This document shows, one piece after another, positions 17,175 to 26,423 of a DNA stretch of 64,000 nucleotides. Each line of letters opens with the position of its first letter. Positions within the stretch are counted from its first letter, which is position 1. The translations under genes and the position numbers were made by a program. Under the pieces are notes generated by a model. That model saw only the letters and a list, made by a program, of their open reading frames with translations, did not search any database and had not been told where the DNA came from. This stretch comes from Psychrobacillus sp044762855. GTDB lineage: Bacteria > Bacillota > Bacilli > Bacillales_A > Planococcaceae. The stretch lies in contig NZ_JBIWFB010000010.1 in assembly GCF_044762855.1 (NCBI RefSeq), positions 124,001 through 188,000 of the forward strand, given 5' to 3'.

Positions 17175-18380
17175 TTATGCGTACGAATGCAAACCAGCAA
17201 TAACTAGATTTACAAAAACTTGATTAAAAACGATTGTACCAAAACCAATAATAGCTAACCAAGCAGTCCTCTCGCCTTCCCATCCCTTACTAATTCGAAA
17301 ATGTAGAAAAGCAGTATAGAATAGAAATGTAATAAGAGCCCAAACTTCCTTTGGGTCCCATCCCCAGAAACGTCCCCATGCAAGATGTGCCCAAATCATC
17401 GCAAAGAATAGACCACCAAGTGCGAATAATGGAAAACCTATAAGAATAGCCCTATATGAGATTTCATCCATCAATGTTAGATTTACTTTATTGGTTAAAG
17501 GTCGTAATAATTGGGCTATTTTTTTCCGTGTAACGATACGCAGCAATCCATATAAAATAGTTCCTGTAAGAAATGACCAAATAATTGTATTCAATTTCGA
17601 TGCTTCAATGTTTATAGGAATCTCGATTAGCCCTGGATATTGATCAGCTGATTCATAGCTGTACCCCGTTTTATCTAGCGGTTTAACAGTATTTGAGTTT
17701 GCGGGAACAACAATAGCCGGTAGATGATAATCGTAATATTGTATTTGCCCTTCCTTATTTTCATACTCATAACTTACAGCGTAATCAATTGTTCTAAAAG
17801 CAGTAGTAATAACGATAAACCCTACGACAACAACCAACAGATATAATATAAATTCTAAAAAGAACACCCTTTTATCTTTCTTATTTGGATCTATTTTTTT
17901 GATAAGATAGATTAAACCAGTTACAAATGAAATGGAAAGTATTGCACTAGCAATAGCAACCGTTAATACATGAATAGTTAGCCAATTACTTTGTAATGCA
18001 GGTATTAAAGGAGTCACTTCCTTTGCAAACATACTTGCATAAGCAATTATTAGAATCGAGACTGGCAATAAAAACAAACCGATAATCGCCTGTCGATAAA
18101 TATAAAAAATAACGAAAAAACTCCCAACTAACATCATCCCAAAAAAGGTTAAAAATTCATAGAGATTACTAACTGGTGCATGCCCGGATACAATCCACCT
18201 TAATATGAAATAGTTTAATTGTGCAACAAAGCCAATGCCAGTTAGTGTAATTGCTAACCTTATAGCTCCCTTTTTCGTGGATTTTACTGCTAATCCAAAA
18301 GGTATAATCGCAATTAAGTAAATAACAAATGAAAAATATAAAGACATGCTGCTAATGGATATAATAGAATTAAAAGCCAT
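17175..18380 (-). CDS. ccsB: c-type cytochrome biogenesis protein CcsB (ResC/CcsA family)
   Basis: Polytopic membrane protein of 401 residues that handles and presents heme for attachment to c-type cytochromes on the outer face of the membrane. The tryptophan-rich heme motif WGRFWGWDPKEVWAL stands near residue 320 and the family histidines lie in flanking helices. The ATG at 18378-18380 was chosen because GAGGAG is 7 bases upstream; the earlier in-frame ATG overlaps that ribosome site. In the usual arrangement resB precedes resC, but no ResB, ResA or cytochrome gene is near, so this copy is an orphan. A loop around residues 200-255 is longer than I would expect. Confidence 0.88.
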   Translation of the reverse strand: MAFNSIISISSMSLYFSFVIYLIAIIPFGLAVKSTKKGAIRLAITLTGIGFVAQLNYFILRWIVSGHAPVSNLYEFLTFFGMMLVGSFFVIFYIYRQAIIGLFLLPVSILIIAYASMFAKEVTPLIPALQSNWLTIHVLTVAIASAILSISFVTGLIYLIKKIDPNKKDKRVFFLEFILYLLVVVVGFIVITTAFRTIDYAVSYEYENKEGQIQYYDYHLPAIVVPANSNTVKPLDKTGYSYESADQYPGLIEIPINIEASKLNTIIWSFLTGTILYGLLRIVTRKKIAQLLRPLTNKVNLTLMDEISYRAILIGFPLFALGGLFFAMIWAHLAWGRFWGWDPKEVWALITFLFYTAFLHFRISKGWEGERTAWLAIIGFGTIVFNQVFVNLVIAGLHSYA

Positions 18381-18804
18381 ATAAACACTCCTCATCTAAA
18401 CTTTTTCTATATTTTCAAAATATTAATGCTTGGTATGTCTAATATATCCCAAGGAACCAATATATTCTATAAAGTGGGAGTGTTTTAATTTTTACATTGG
18501 TCAATTTTGTGACAAAATTGAATATTGTTTTTAGAAAAGATAATTTCTAAATATTTCAGTTGAGATTAGGTGAACTTGCATAAAGTACTTAACCTAAAAA
18601 ATGAGAACTCTCCATTCAGGCTGTAGAAATTGCCAAAAAGGAGTGTTCTCATGTAAAATAATTTGCTTATTATACCAATTTTAGATACAAACTCTTTTAT
18701 TTCCCTGCATAATTATCACAACAGAGGAGCTTTTGTTTCGAAACAGGCAGTTTGTTTAAGAAGAGATTATTCTTTAGCCATCCAACTTATTGAGTAAACA
18801 AAAA
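18381..18804. other. Intergenic region upstream of ccsB
   Basis: 424 bases with no gene that I can support. It contains one strong hairpin (18596-18652, listed separately) and presumably the ccsB promoter. Confidence 0.5.
18596..18652 (-). terminator. Terminator following the Nudix/kinase genes
   Basis: On the minus strand GGAG-A-GTTCTCAT pairs with ATGAGAAC-A-CTCC across a 26-base loop and is followed by six T residues, about 150 bases past the Nudix stop codon. Confidence 0.7.
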
Positions 18805-19284
18805 TTAGCGATTTGTTTGCCCTTCACATGTATAATGCTTAGTTAAAAATTCATCCAAAATTACTTTATGACTTTTAACAATGTTCTGTGGTAATTCATT
18901 AGGAAAAAAGAAATCAAATGTGATTGATTCCGATTTATCTATGTTTAACTCTCCTTCAAAGCCTTCTGCATAATAAGCAATTGTAACAACATAGAATTCA
19001 TCTCCATTTTCGGCTTTTACGAAATTCTTTGGACCAGAATAAACGTTTATGAGATTCAGTTTATCAACCTTTAGACCAGTCTCTTCAAATATTTCCCGTC
19101 TAGCTACATCCTCAGTGGATTCTCCTAATTCCATTAGACCTCCAGTAATCCCCCAAGCGCCATGTGGAAACTTTCGTTGTTGTAATAACAGCCTCCCCAT
19201 TTCATCAATAATAATCGTAACGGAACCTACGAATATTAATGGCCTATGACCAACTTCTGCTCTTAAATCTTCTATATACCCCAT
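18805..19284 (-). CDS. Nudix hydrolase (MutT-like)
   Basis: Nucleoside-diphosphate-linked pyrophosphatase of 159 residues. A complete Nudix box begins GGLMELGESTEDVARRE and continues IFEETGL (about residues 48-71), with all acidic metal ligands. The protein starts MGYIEDLRAEVGHRPL, a beginning seen in many Bacillales Nudix proteins. It lies 59 bases downstream of a P-loop kinase gene on the same strand. The substrate cannot be inferred. Confidence 0.88.
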   Translation of the reverse strand: MGYIEDLRAEVGHRPLIFVGSVTIIIDEMGRLLLQQRKFPHGAWGITGGLMELGESTEDVARREIFEETGLKVDKLNLINVYSGPKNFVKAENGDEFYVVTIAYYAEGFEGELNIDKSESITFDFFFPNELPQNIVKSHKVILDEFLTKHYTCEGQTNR

Positions 19285-19343
19285 AATTTAACACCCCTTT
19301 TAGATATTTCTGCGCTAATATTCGGAGCTTGTTGAAGAATAAA

Positions 19344-19871
19344 TCAATATTTAAATGAGGGATTTTCCCTAATATTCAGAAGGACTTCCTCTAAATCCGT
19401 TGGAAGCAAATGCGTAGTATGATAGAAAAAGCGTTTATCTGTTCCTTTATTTTCAAACTCTTGCACTAATTCTAAACATCTATCTCCCATCTGATGTTCT
19501 TTTATCCTTAAAGCATCTCTTCTCAACAGTTCATCTTTACCCACCCATAAAATAACATATATAATTTCAACATTAGGCACCTTAGTATAAATCCTTTGAG
19601 CAAATTGTTCTACCTCTTCTGGAAAAGCTACATAATCAATAATTACATTCTTATTTGCCTTTACAAAATTAATACTTAAATCGGCTATGTTTTTCCAAAC
19701 TAAGGAAAGTGATTCTTCGCTCTTCCAAGGTTGAAGATATCCACCGACAACCATATGATTGAGCAAATCACCTTCAATATATGCACTTTGATCAAACTTT
19801 TCTGCAAGACCCATTGCAGTTGTAGATTTACCAACGCCTGCTGGCCCAGATATAATATAAATTTTATTCAT
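19344..19871 (-). CDS. P-loop kinase/AAA-type small NTPase
   Basis: P-loop protein of 175 residues starting MNKIYIISGPAGVGKST, with Walker A at residues 8-15. A DYVAFP segment and the LRRDALR basic region suit a small-molecule phosphotransferase (shikimate-kinase or chloramphenicol-phosphotransferase-like fold). GGTGG lies 6 bases before this ATG; a GTG three codons upstream is a less likely start. It sits between the phospholipase-like gene and the Nudix gene on the same strand. The substrate is unknown. Confidence 0.78.
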   Translation of the reverse strand: MNKIYIISGPAGVGKSTTAMGLAEKFDQSAYIEGDLLNHMVVGGYLQPWKSEESLSLVWKNIADLSINFVKANKNVIIDYVAFPEEVEQFAQRIYTKVPNVEIIYVILWVGKDELLRRDALRIKEHQMGDRCLELVQEFENKGTDKRFFYHTTHLLPTDLEEVLLNIRENPSFKY

Positions 19872-19974
19872 AATTTCCACCCATTTTTTATATAGTTATG
19901 AAGTGCAAAGTTTTAAACCGTGAAGGCTGTCTTAAGTATCAGCTTGTAACTTAAAAAGCTTTTTTCTGTTTCCT

Positions 19975-20589
19975 CTAATAGCTTTTAAGTAAAGGTTTTA
20001 TATTTAATAAACCCAACTCAACAGATGTCTCTATGTAACCAACTATCTGATTAAATGTAAAAACATCAAGATTTTCACTTACAACTTTCTTTTCATATTC
20101 CAGATCACCTAATACATAAGGAATAAACTTTTCAACATCTTCGGACTTAACCTCATCCAAATCTATGATTGCAGGAAAATTACTTAGCGTTTTCCTCAAT
20201 TCGTCGGTAAAGCCATAGTATTCTAACAGTTTCCCATTTAATAATCGAAAATCATTATGGTACAGATTCAGTATTTCTTTATTATCTTCCATTCTGTTTC
20301 TCAACCAAGGTAGATAGAAACCTTTTAGCCATATATCATCGGCGATTAAATGTGTAAAGTAGCCTAGAATATAAGGATTTTCTACCAGTGAATTATATTT
20401 ATTCAAAAACTCTTTATAATCAACGTTTCTCGAATAGTCTTGTACTTCCCCTCTAAAAAAATGCGATAAGTCTTTATCGGAAGCTGCATCTGCTGCAATG
20501 CCGCCAATTAGAAATGATGTTCTATCTTCTATCAATAGACTTTTGGCAATTTTATTAGCAATAACTAAGTGCATTATTCTAGAACCCAA
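19975..20589 (-). CDS. Zinc-dependent phospholipase C-like protein
   Basis: Protein of 204 residues with the histidine/aspartate layout of the zinc-dependent phospholipase C/S1-P1-like all-helical fold. It starts GSRIMHLVIANKIA, followed by GGIAADAASDKDLSHF and YFTHLIADDIW. The start is a TTG with GGTGAGG 5 bases upstream, giving the family-typical MGSRIMH opening. No signal peptide is visible, so it is likely intracellular, as many short members of this family are. Its role is unknown; members are annotated simply as hydrolases. Confidence 0.7.
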   Translation of the reverse strand: MGSRIMHLVIANKIAKSLLIEDRTSFLIGGIAADAASDKDLSHFFRGEVQDYSRNVDYKEFLNKYNSLVENPYILGYFTHLIADDIWLKGFYLPWLRNRMEDNKEILNLYHNDFRLLNGKLLEYYGFTDELRKTLSNFPAIIDLDEVKSEDVEKFIPYVLGDLEYEKKVVSENLDVFTFNQIVGYIETSVELGLLNIKPLLKSY

Positions 20590-20797
20590 ATTACCTCACC
20601 CTTTATGTATTATTTATTCTTTCTCTCTTTTAATATAGCCATATCCTATAAAACTTCGAGAATACTTTCTTAAACTGAACAGTTCTATAGGTCGCTAACT
20701 ACTTCAGTTACCAATGCGACTTCCTCTCGTACAAATATCCATCAAAATAATGGTCTTCTTAATAAAAATCCTTCGTTTTAGCTTCATATAATGTACA
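20590..20797. other. Intergenic stretch beyond the metallophosphoesterase stub
   Basis: AT-rich; I see no further coding or structured signal here. Together with the stub below it makes up the 315-base gap before the pepF pseudogene. Confidence 0.4.
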
Positions 20798-20884
20798 TTA
20801 TTTTTTTATCCAATTATCTTCCCACTGAAAATCAGAAGCATCACTATTACCATGAATATCTGATATAATTGCAATCCTATACAA
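20798..20884 (-). pseudogene. Metallophosphoesterase stub (internally deleted)
   Basis: A 28-codon frame from a TTG start (GGGG 7 bases upstream) reads MYRIAIISDIHGNSDA, then SDFQWEDNWIKK and a stop. The first 14 residues are the canonical beginning of a calcineurin-like phosphoesterase, with metal ligands D9 and H11 and the GN motif. All other metal motifs are missing. A family member should exceed 150 residues, so this is most likely the two ends of a gene joined by an internal deletion. Low chance that the minigene is functional. Confidence 0.65.
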
Positions 20885-20904
20885 GTCTATCCCCGCACTT
20901 TCAT

Positions 20905-22703
20905 TCAATCTTCAGAAGAAGTCAATTTGATAAATTCCTCTACATCTTTCACACATATTTCCATTCCTTTTTCCCAGAATTCCTCCGAAGTAATGTCTTC
21001 CCCTAAATGCTTCATCACTAGATCTTCTAGGGTCATACTTCCAGAATTACGAAGTAAGTTCAGATAATCCTTTTCAAACTCTATCCCTTTCTCCTTTCCC
21101 TTTGCAAAAATACTTAAAGCAAATAAATATCCAAAAGTATATGGAAAATTATAAAAAGGGGATTGCGTTATATAATAATGTGGCGTCCATACCCACGAGT
21201 AAATAGAAGGATCTTCTAGTGATCCATCATATGCTTGATGTATGGCATCTTCCATTAACTGATTTAGACGATTGGATGATACAATGCCTTTTTTACGTTC
21301 TTTATAAAAACTCTGTTCAAATAAAAACCTTGAATGAATATTCAGAAAATTCATAGCGCTACGTTTTAATTTTTCATCCAATATAAATAATTTATCCTCT
21401 TTTGACTTTGCCTGTTTCATAGAGGCATCAAAAATAATCATTTCTGAAAAGGTGGAGGCAGTTTCAGCAACGCTCATAGGATAGCGTTTATTAAGCCCGT
21501 TAACAGACTTCATTGCATAATTATGAAATGCATGACCCAATTCATGAACAAGCGTTAACAAATTTAAAAAAGTACCCCCAAAGTTCATCAAAACTCTTGA
21601 TTCTCCTGTCATGGGAAAACCAGCACAAAAGGGAACTGTGGACTTATTGGCACGGTCCTCGACTTCTATCCAATTGTCGTGAAAAGCTTGCTTAACAAAA
21701 CCTTCTAATTCGGGTCCAAACTGACTAAAATGTTCTATTATTAGTTCAGCCGCTTCATCAAATTCTATTTTAGGTTTACTATTGGTAATTGGAGCCCAAA
21801 AGTTATAAGCTTTCATGCTAGAATCACCCATCATTTCAGCTTTTCGATTCAAGTAATTCGAGAAGGGCTTTTTGTATTTACTTACCACTGACCACATAGC
21901 ATTCAATGTTTCTTCCTTCATTCTGTTCTCTTTTAAAGGTGTTTCTAATACACTCTTTACTCCAGACTTTTTATATACCTGTAAACGGAAACCAGCGATA
22001 TGATTTAATATTTTCGCAAATAGTTCTTCTTTTTCTTTCCATATAGATTCTAAAACATGATGAGAATCCTTTCTCACTTCTTCATTAGGATGAGAACGTA
22101 AGTTAATTGCTTGTCCTACGGATAGATTTTTTAACTCTCCCTCAACTTGAACTTTTACGTTAATACTACTCACTAATGCAGAGTAAAAATGACCCCAAGC
22201 ATGATATCCATCAGCCATTAAATCAGTTATTAAATTTTGTTCCTCATCTGATAAATACTTATTTGTATTTTCACGCCATTCGTTTAATATAAATTTATAA
22301 TCCTCTAATTCTTTAGCCTTCATTAAACCTTCCCATATATCCTGCTTTGTATTTGCTATTATTTTTCTCAGCTTTAATAATTCTTTTTCAAAATCGGATT
22401 CTATTGTTGCTATTTTTCCACGTAATGTTGTAGCATCTTGGTCCCTTGTGTTTTGAGCAAGAAGACAAGTGATAAATGAACTAGCTTGTGATAAGTTAAC
22501 GCAAATCTCTCCAATAGCTATAAATCAACCAAGTGAGCAGTTTCATTTATAGCTATTGGAATGGCAAATGATTTCACATAACTATTTAAATCACTCACTT
22601 GAACTTCCAATCGTTTTATATGATTTATAAATTGATTTGACTTGCTTCCACCCTGAAAAATCTTATTCAAATTCCAATTTTTTTGATACCTAATTTTCTC
22701 CAT
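20905..22703 (-). pseudogene. pepF: Oligoendopeptidase F (M3 peptidase), split by a frameshift
   Basis: Thimet-type zinc peptidase. The first 60-odd residues begin MEKIRYQKNWNLNKIF, with GGAGGAAGAGG directly before the ATG at 22703. They are read in one frame up to a TAG at about 22520. The remainder, beginning IGEICVNLSQASSF, continues in another frame to 20905 and includes the catalytic HELGHAFH. One missing A in the GATTTATAGC stretch restores a continuous protein of about 600 residues, the normal PepF length. The gene is therefore broken by a single-base deletion, or this is a sequencing error. Everything else in the protein looks conserved, which suggests a recent event. Confidence 0.85.
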
Positions 22704-22809
22704 CCTCTTCCTCCTCGAATTCGGTATATTATGTACAAATCGAACGTATATTCTCACTATAGCATATAGTTGATTATTTGGAATCTCTCGGAATGTATAT
22801 TGTCAGAAA

Positions 22810-22880
22810 TATTTTAAAATGCAAAAACAGCAACTTCTTAAAAGATATTGCGCTACCTGACTAAAGGAACTTGTGGTCTT
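22810..22880. repeat. Copy of the dispersed terminator-like junction repeat
   Basis: Contains a GCAAAAACAGCAACTTCTT segment, a TATTGCGCTACC segment and a CTGACTAAAGGAACTTG segment. It closely matches a stretch at 56085-56145. On the minus strand it gives a small GCAA/TTGC stem before a T run, just past the frameshifted gene at 22892. Confidence 0.55.
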
Positions 22881-22891
22881 GTTTAATAATC

Positions 22892-23465
22892 TCATTTTCT
22901 TATGCTTTCCATTGATCTAGAGTAACCAAAACACTCTCTAAATAACTTCCTGCCAATATACTTTTGGAAATTATTATATCTATCTTGGTGATACTCGTTA
23001 AAATAGCTAATCATTCTATTATGACTTTTGCAAAACGATTCAACATTTTCAAAGCAAAATCTCTTAATCCTTTCTGTATCCAGCTCTTTTTAGAACCTCA
23101 TAAGTCAATTCTAATATCTCTAAAACATACTCATCACATATTTTTACGATATAAGGAATAGCCCAATCCTCATAGCATGTCCGCAGCAAGGAGTACATAT
23201 GCTTTTGACGGACATACCCATCACAGCTTCTAGAATAAATACAATGCAAAATCATTTTTTGGCAAGGATTTAAATTATCTATAGCTTCATCTGAAAAATC
23301 AGTATAATAAATACGGTAAGGAAACCTAATCCAAGTATTATCTTGATAATATTGAATGCTATCCTCTGACACATCAATCTTGGTATTATGATTTTCATAT
23401 AGAACCATGCCACTCACTATAGACACATCTTTCCTTAAATAGTTTGGAAATCCATCTTGAAACAT
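22892..23465 (-). pseudogene. Frameshifted gene of unknown function
   Basis: The 5' part codes 129 residues beginning MFQDGFPNYLRKDVSI, with good helical and beta content. It then stops at 23064 in its own frame. Reading on in the next frame from about 23075 gives a clean continuation, RIKRFCFENVESFCKSHNR to SYFNEYHQDRYNNFQKY and FGYSRSMESIRK, ending with TGA at 22892. The intact product would be about 190 residues. I do not recognise the family. Cysteine-rich helices in the middle (CDGYVRQKHMYSLLRTCYED) suggest a soluble protein. The break is in an AGAAAGG run. Confidence 0.6.
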
Positions 23466-23499
23466 TCGATCACATCCTTATTTTGCACAATGTTGCTAT

Positions 23500-23982
23500 T
23501 TAATTTGTGCCTACAGTAACCTCGTGTTTGAAATTTCTTATACACACGAAGGTAGCGACAGATATACTAATAATTCCACTTACTAAAATAATCCAGAAAT
23601 GAACCCTACCACCTATTGTGGAAGAATTAATAATAAAACCGCTAAGTAATAGCATTACACTACCGATTACTCCCCAAAAACCAATTGCCAATTTCGGTTT
23701 TTTTTTTATTAAATAATAACCAACTATACTCAATATGTAGAATACGCTAACCATCATAATAGCCGGAAAAAGTGGCTGAAATTTAGCTGCATAAACAAAA
23801 TAATCTAGTTGACTAATATCATGACCACTTGTAATTTCGATGTTAAATAATTTTGTAAACGGTGTTGAATACCCCCATTCCAAAGAATCATAAGTTATTG
23901 CACTTCCTTCATATCTAGCCATTAAGGTTGATAACAATAAAGTAAAGATTCCAACGAAAAGTTGTAATATATACTTAAACAA
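23500..23982 (-). CDS. DUF4306 domain membrane protein (YjdJ-like)
   Basis: Protein of 160 residues with four hydrophobic helices (about 4-20, 68-90, 100-120, 128-148). After the first helix comes MARYEGSAITYDSLEWGYS, the conserved extracellular region of DUF4306 proteins such as YjdJ. Function unknown. AGGAGGAAG precedes the ATG. It stands 34 bases upstream of the frameshifted gene at 23465 and could be co-transcribed with it. Confidence 0.7.
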   Translation of the reverse strand: MFKYILQLFVGIFTLLLSTLMARYEGSAITYDSLEWGYSTPFTKLFNIEITSGHDISQLDYFVYAAKFQPLFPAIMMVSVFYILSIVGYYLIKKKPKLAIGFWGVIGSVMLLLSGFIINSSTIGGRVHFWIILVSGIISISVATFVCIRNFKHEVTVGTN

Positions 23983-24121
23983 TTTTCTTCCTCCTCATAA
24001 ACTCCAATTATTCTCAATACAGCTTTTATTTTGTTCCAAGGTAGATAAACGTGTTGCAGTGAATAAAAGTCACAAGTACTTTAGTAATGCCTCTATTCAT
24101 TGAAATATTAATCCTAAGTAA

Positions 24122-24787
24122 TCATCTGACTGTTGTTTCCCATATAGCAAATCCATTTTCATCAAGAGCTTGTGTTTTTACTATACTTTCATCCAATGTG
24201 AATGATTTCTTAAAAATACTGTACCATCCCCTCATATTGTCATCTACTTCAAAAATGTTTGCTTCATAAACCTCTCCATTAATTGATACTTGTACATCTT
24301 TAATTTCTTTATTGGTAATTACACCACCAAAGAAGTGATTTTCTATTCCACTGTCCATGTATCGATCTCCGAGACCAGTATAATCAAAAGTAATCCCGTC
24401 TTCTGGATCTAATGTAGGTACAGTTAATAAAATCTCAAACCTTGGTTCATTCGATGTTACATTAAGATGAATACCTAGCTTATCACTATAGAGGATAACG
24501 TACTTTGTCTCTTCAATTTCCTTATAAAGTATTTCTGTCTCTGGGTCTTTGAAATACTCATTGGCTAAATCGGAATCATAGATAAATTTCCTTGTTTCAA
24601 ACAAAGAATGTTCTAACCATTCAATATCTTGCTTCAATTGAATGTTCTCTTTCTCTAAATCAGTTACAACTTTAAGGTCATTTGGGTTAACATTATCCTC
24701 ATTATTAACAGGATCAATAAAAGATAAAGCTACAATTACCAATGCAATTATTGCAACTACCCAAATTAACTTTTTTATTTCTTTCAC
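24122..24787 (-). CDS. Unknown single-pass membrane protein with coiled coil
   Basis: Protein of 221 residues: a membrane helix at about 7-23, a coiled-coil stretch around LEKENIQLKQDIEWLEHSL (45-63), and an outer domain rich in beta strands to the C-terminus. I do not recognise the outer domain. The layout resembles the lipoprotein at 42120-42746 (anchor, coiled coil, beta-rich domain), so the two may be distant relatives. GGGGGAAAAGAAG precedes the ATG. Monocistronic. Confidence 0.65.
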   Translation of the reverse strand: MKEIKKLIWVVAIIALVIVALSFIDPVNNEDNVNPNDLKVVTDLEKENIQLKQDIEWLEHSLFETRKFIYDSDLANEYFKDPETEILYKEIEETKYVILYSDKLGIHLNVTSNEPRFEILLTVPTLDPEDGITFDYTGLGDRYMDSGIENHFFGGVITNKEIKDVQVSINGEVYEANIFEVDDNMRGWYSIFKKSFTLDESIVKTQALDENGFAIWETTVR

Positions 24788-24941
24788 TTCTTTTCCCCCA
24801 ATAAAATTCTTTTTTCCTTAACTATCCACAAAACTCTGCTTAGTACTAACCTATAGGAAGTCTTAAGATGTAGATGATTTTAATGCAAATAATCAATCCC
24901 TTTTTGAAACTACACTTTATTCAAATATTTATGTAATGCTA

Positions 24942-25478
24942 CTAGTTCTTTTCTACGCGGTAGTACCCCCTGCAAAATACTGAGTTCTTCGGTTTAACGG
25001 CAATTAAAAATGAATTTATTATATCAGAGGAGGAAATCAATAAATTTATCCAACTTATATACAATAAGATTGATTTAATATTCCCAGATACATAAATTGA
25101 GACAATAGCAGGAACTACCGATAATGCAATCAGGGGCAAACTCATGAAGAGCCAAAATCTCATTTTGGATAATACTGCATTTGTATGTAGCCAAAAAAAT
25201 GTTCCACGAAATGTTAAGCTAATGTCGCCTTTTTTATTAATTACTAAAATGTGAAGACTTTCGTGAATGATGAAGACAAAGATACCTATTAAGATTAGAA
25301 CGAATATATTGATAGGACTGTCCCATGCATTAAAGTAACGGGACATCAGGAAAATAAAGATCTGGAGTAAATAAACAAACTTCATATAATTCTTCCGAAA
25401 CCAATGATTCTTTATGAACGGGGTCCATTCTACCAAATCCATATTTAATTGCGGTAAGTGTCGAAACCATAATATCAA
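24942..25478 (-). CDS. DUF3267 putative membrane zinc metallopeptidase
   Basis: Membrane protein of 178 residues with about five helices. The HESLH motif near residue 72-76, inside a hydrophobic helix, is the DUF3267 signature and looks like an HExxH zinc site. The frame starts at TTG 25478 with AAAGGAG 9 bases upstream; no in-frame ATG fits better. Function unknown; related proteins are described as putative zincin membrane peptidases. Confidence 0.7.
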   Translation of the reverse strand: MILWFRHLPQLNMDLVEWTPFIKNHWFRKNYMKFVYLLQIFIFLMSRYFNAWDSPINIFVLILIGIFVFIIHESLHILVINKKGDISLTFRGTFFWLHTNAVLSKMRFWLFMSLPLIALSVVPAIVSIYVSGNIKSILLYISWINLLISSSDIINSFLIAVKPKNSVFCRGYYRVEKN

Positions 25479-25602
25479 AAACGTCTACTCCTTTCTTCAA
25501 TGTAAATAAACAAACCATATCAAAGCATTATCATCCTGAATTTTCTGATTTTTTTGAGCGAATATCACTTCTTTACTTTACTCATCTGAACACTCGTAGG
25601 CT

Positions 25603-26175
25603 TCACTGAATCTTATGCCACTTTAAATCTTCAGGTATATGAACCTGACTGACGTTTTCGGCAAGGCCGTAATAATAGAGAGCTTCTCCTTCATGATTAA
25701 ATGCAGTTGCATTTAGAAAATCCACTTGTTCGCTAAATGGAAATAAGAATGAAATACGCTCCCCTTTTCTTATTGCTTTTCTTTCTAAATCAGTATCTAC
25801 ACCAACCTCTATATAAGCAACCTCCTCAGTATTAGAGATGACACTTAATAATGTGGCTGCATCATTCTCTCCTGTGAAGCTAAAACCGCCTACAGTTTGA
25901 ATCATATCCGCACTGAAAGGAACAATGGTAGATGCACTGCTTCGAAATAGAAATCCATACTTCTCGGTTAATACCGTTTGAAATATCTCTTCGTTATCAT
26001 TCTTAAATAAAAATATAGTAGATTTACCCGTATCATATGCTTCCACTAACTCTGCATCTTTTGATAACAATGGATTCCCTTTAGCAGCACTTAATGCAGT
26101 AAACCTATATCCATTAAAGATAAAAAGCACTATGATTATAATTAATACCGGTAGAACTTTAACCCCTTTTCTCAT
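25603..26175 (-). CDS. Unknown membrane-anchored protein
   Basis: Protein of 190 residues starting MRKGVKVLPV, with one N-terminal helix (about 7-24) and an outer domain. The ATG at 26173-26175 is preferred because GGGAG lies 9 bases upstream; an upstream GTG lacks a usable site. A matching ECF-type promoter (GGAAC, 16 bases, CGTATA) lies 50 bases upstream. I do not recognise the outer domain. Its ECF-type promoter suggests an envelope-stress gene. Confidence 0.65.
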   Translation of the reverse strand: MRKGVKVLPVLIIIIVLFIFNGYRFTALSAAKGNPLLSKDAELVEAYDTGKSTIFLFKNDNEEIFQTVLTEKYGFLFRSSASTIVPFSADMIQTVGGFSFTGENDAATLLSVISNTEEVAYIEVGVDTDLERKAIRKGERISFLFPFSEQVDFLNATAFNHEGEALYYYGLAENVSQVHIPEDLKWHKIQ

Positions 26176-26224
26176 CCTATAATACTCCCTTTTCACTTTC
26201 CTTTTTACTTAAACTAACCTGCTC

Positions 26225-26253
26225 ATTATACGTTTGAAACGAAAAGAAGTTCC
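26225..26253 (-). promoter_or_regulatory. ECF-type promoter
   Basis: On the minus strand GGAAC (26249-26253), exactly 16 bases, then CGTATAAT. It is one of four matching copies in the window (also near 33266, 51798 and 63771) and resembles SigW/SigX-class promoters. Confidence 0.6.
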
Positions 26254-26310
26254 AATATTACACGAATTTTCCATTTAAAAATATTAATACTTTCATAGAA
26301 AAATAAAAAT

Positions 26311-26335
26311 GAGCTGGGAAATGTCTCCCAAGCCC
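26311..26335 (-). terminator. Terminator after the cysteine hydrolase gene
   Basis: On the minus strand GGGCTTGGGA pairs with TCCCAGCTC and is followed by ATTTTTATTTTT. A near copy stands at 28900-28926. Confidence 0.7.
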
Positions 26336-26423
26336 ATTGTATTTTAATTTTCTTTTATACTAAATCACCGGAAAATGATATTAGTATTTGCTACATTCAT
26401 AGGAAACTATTTATATAAAATAG

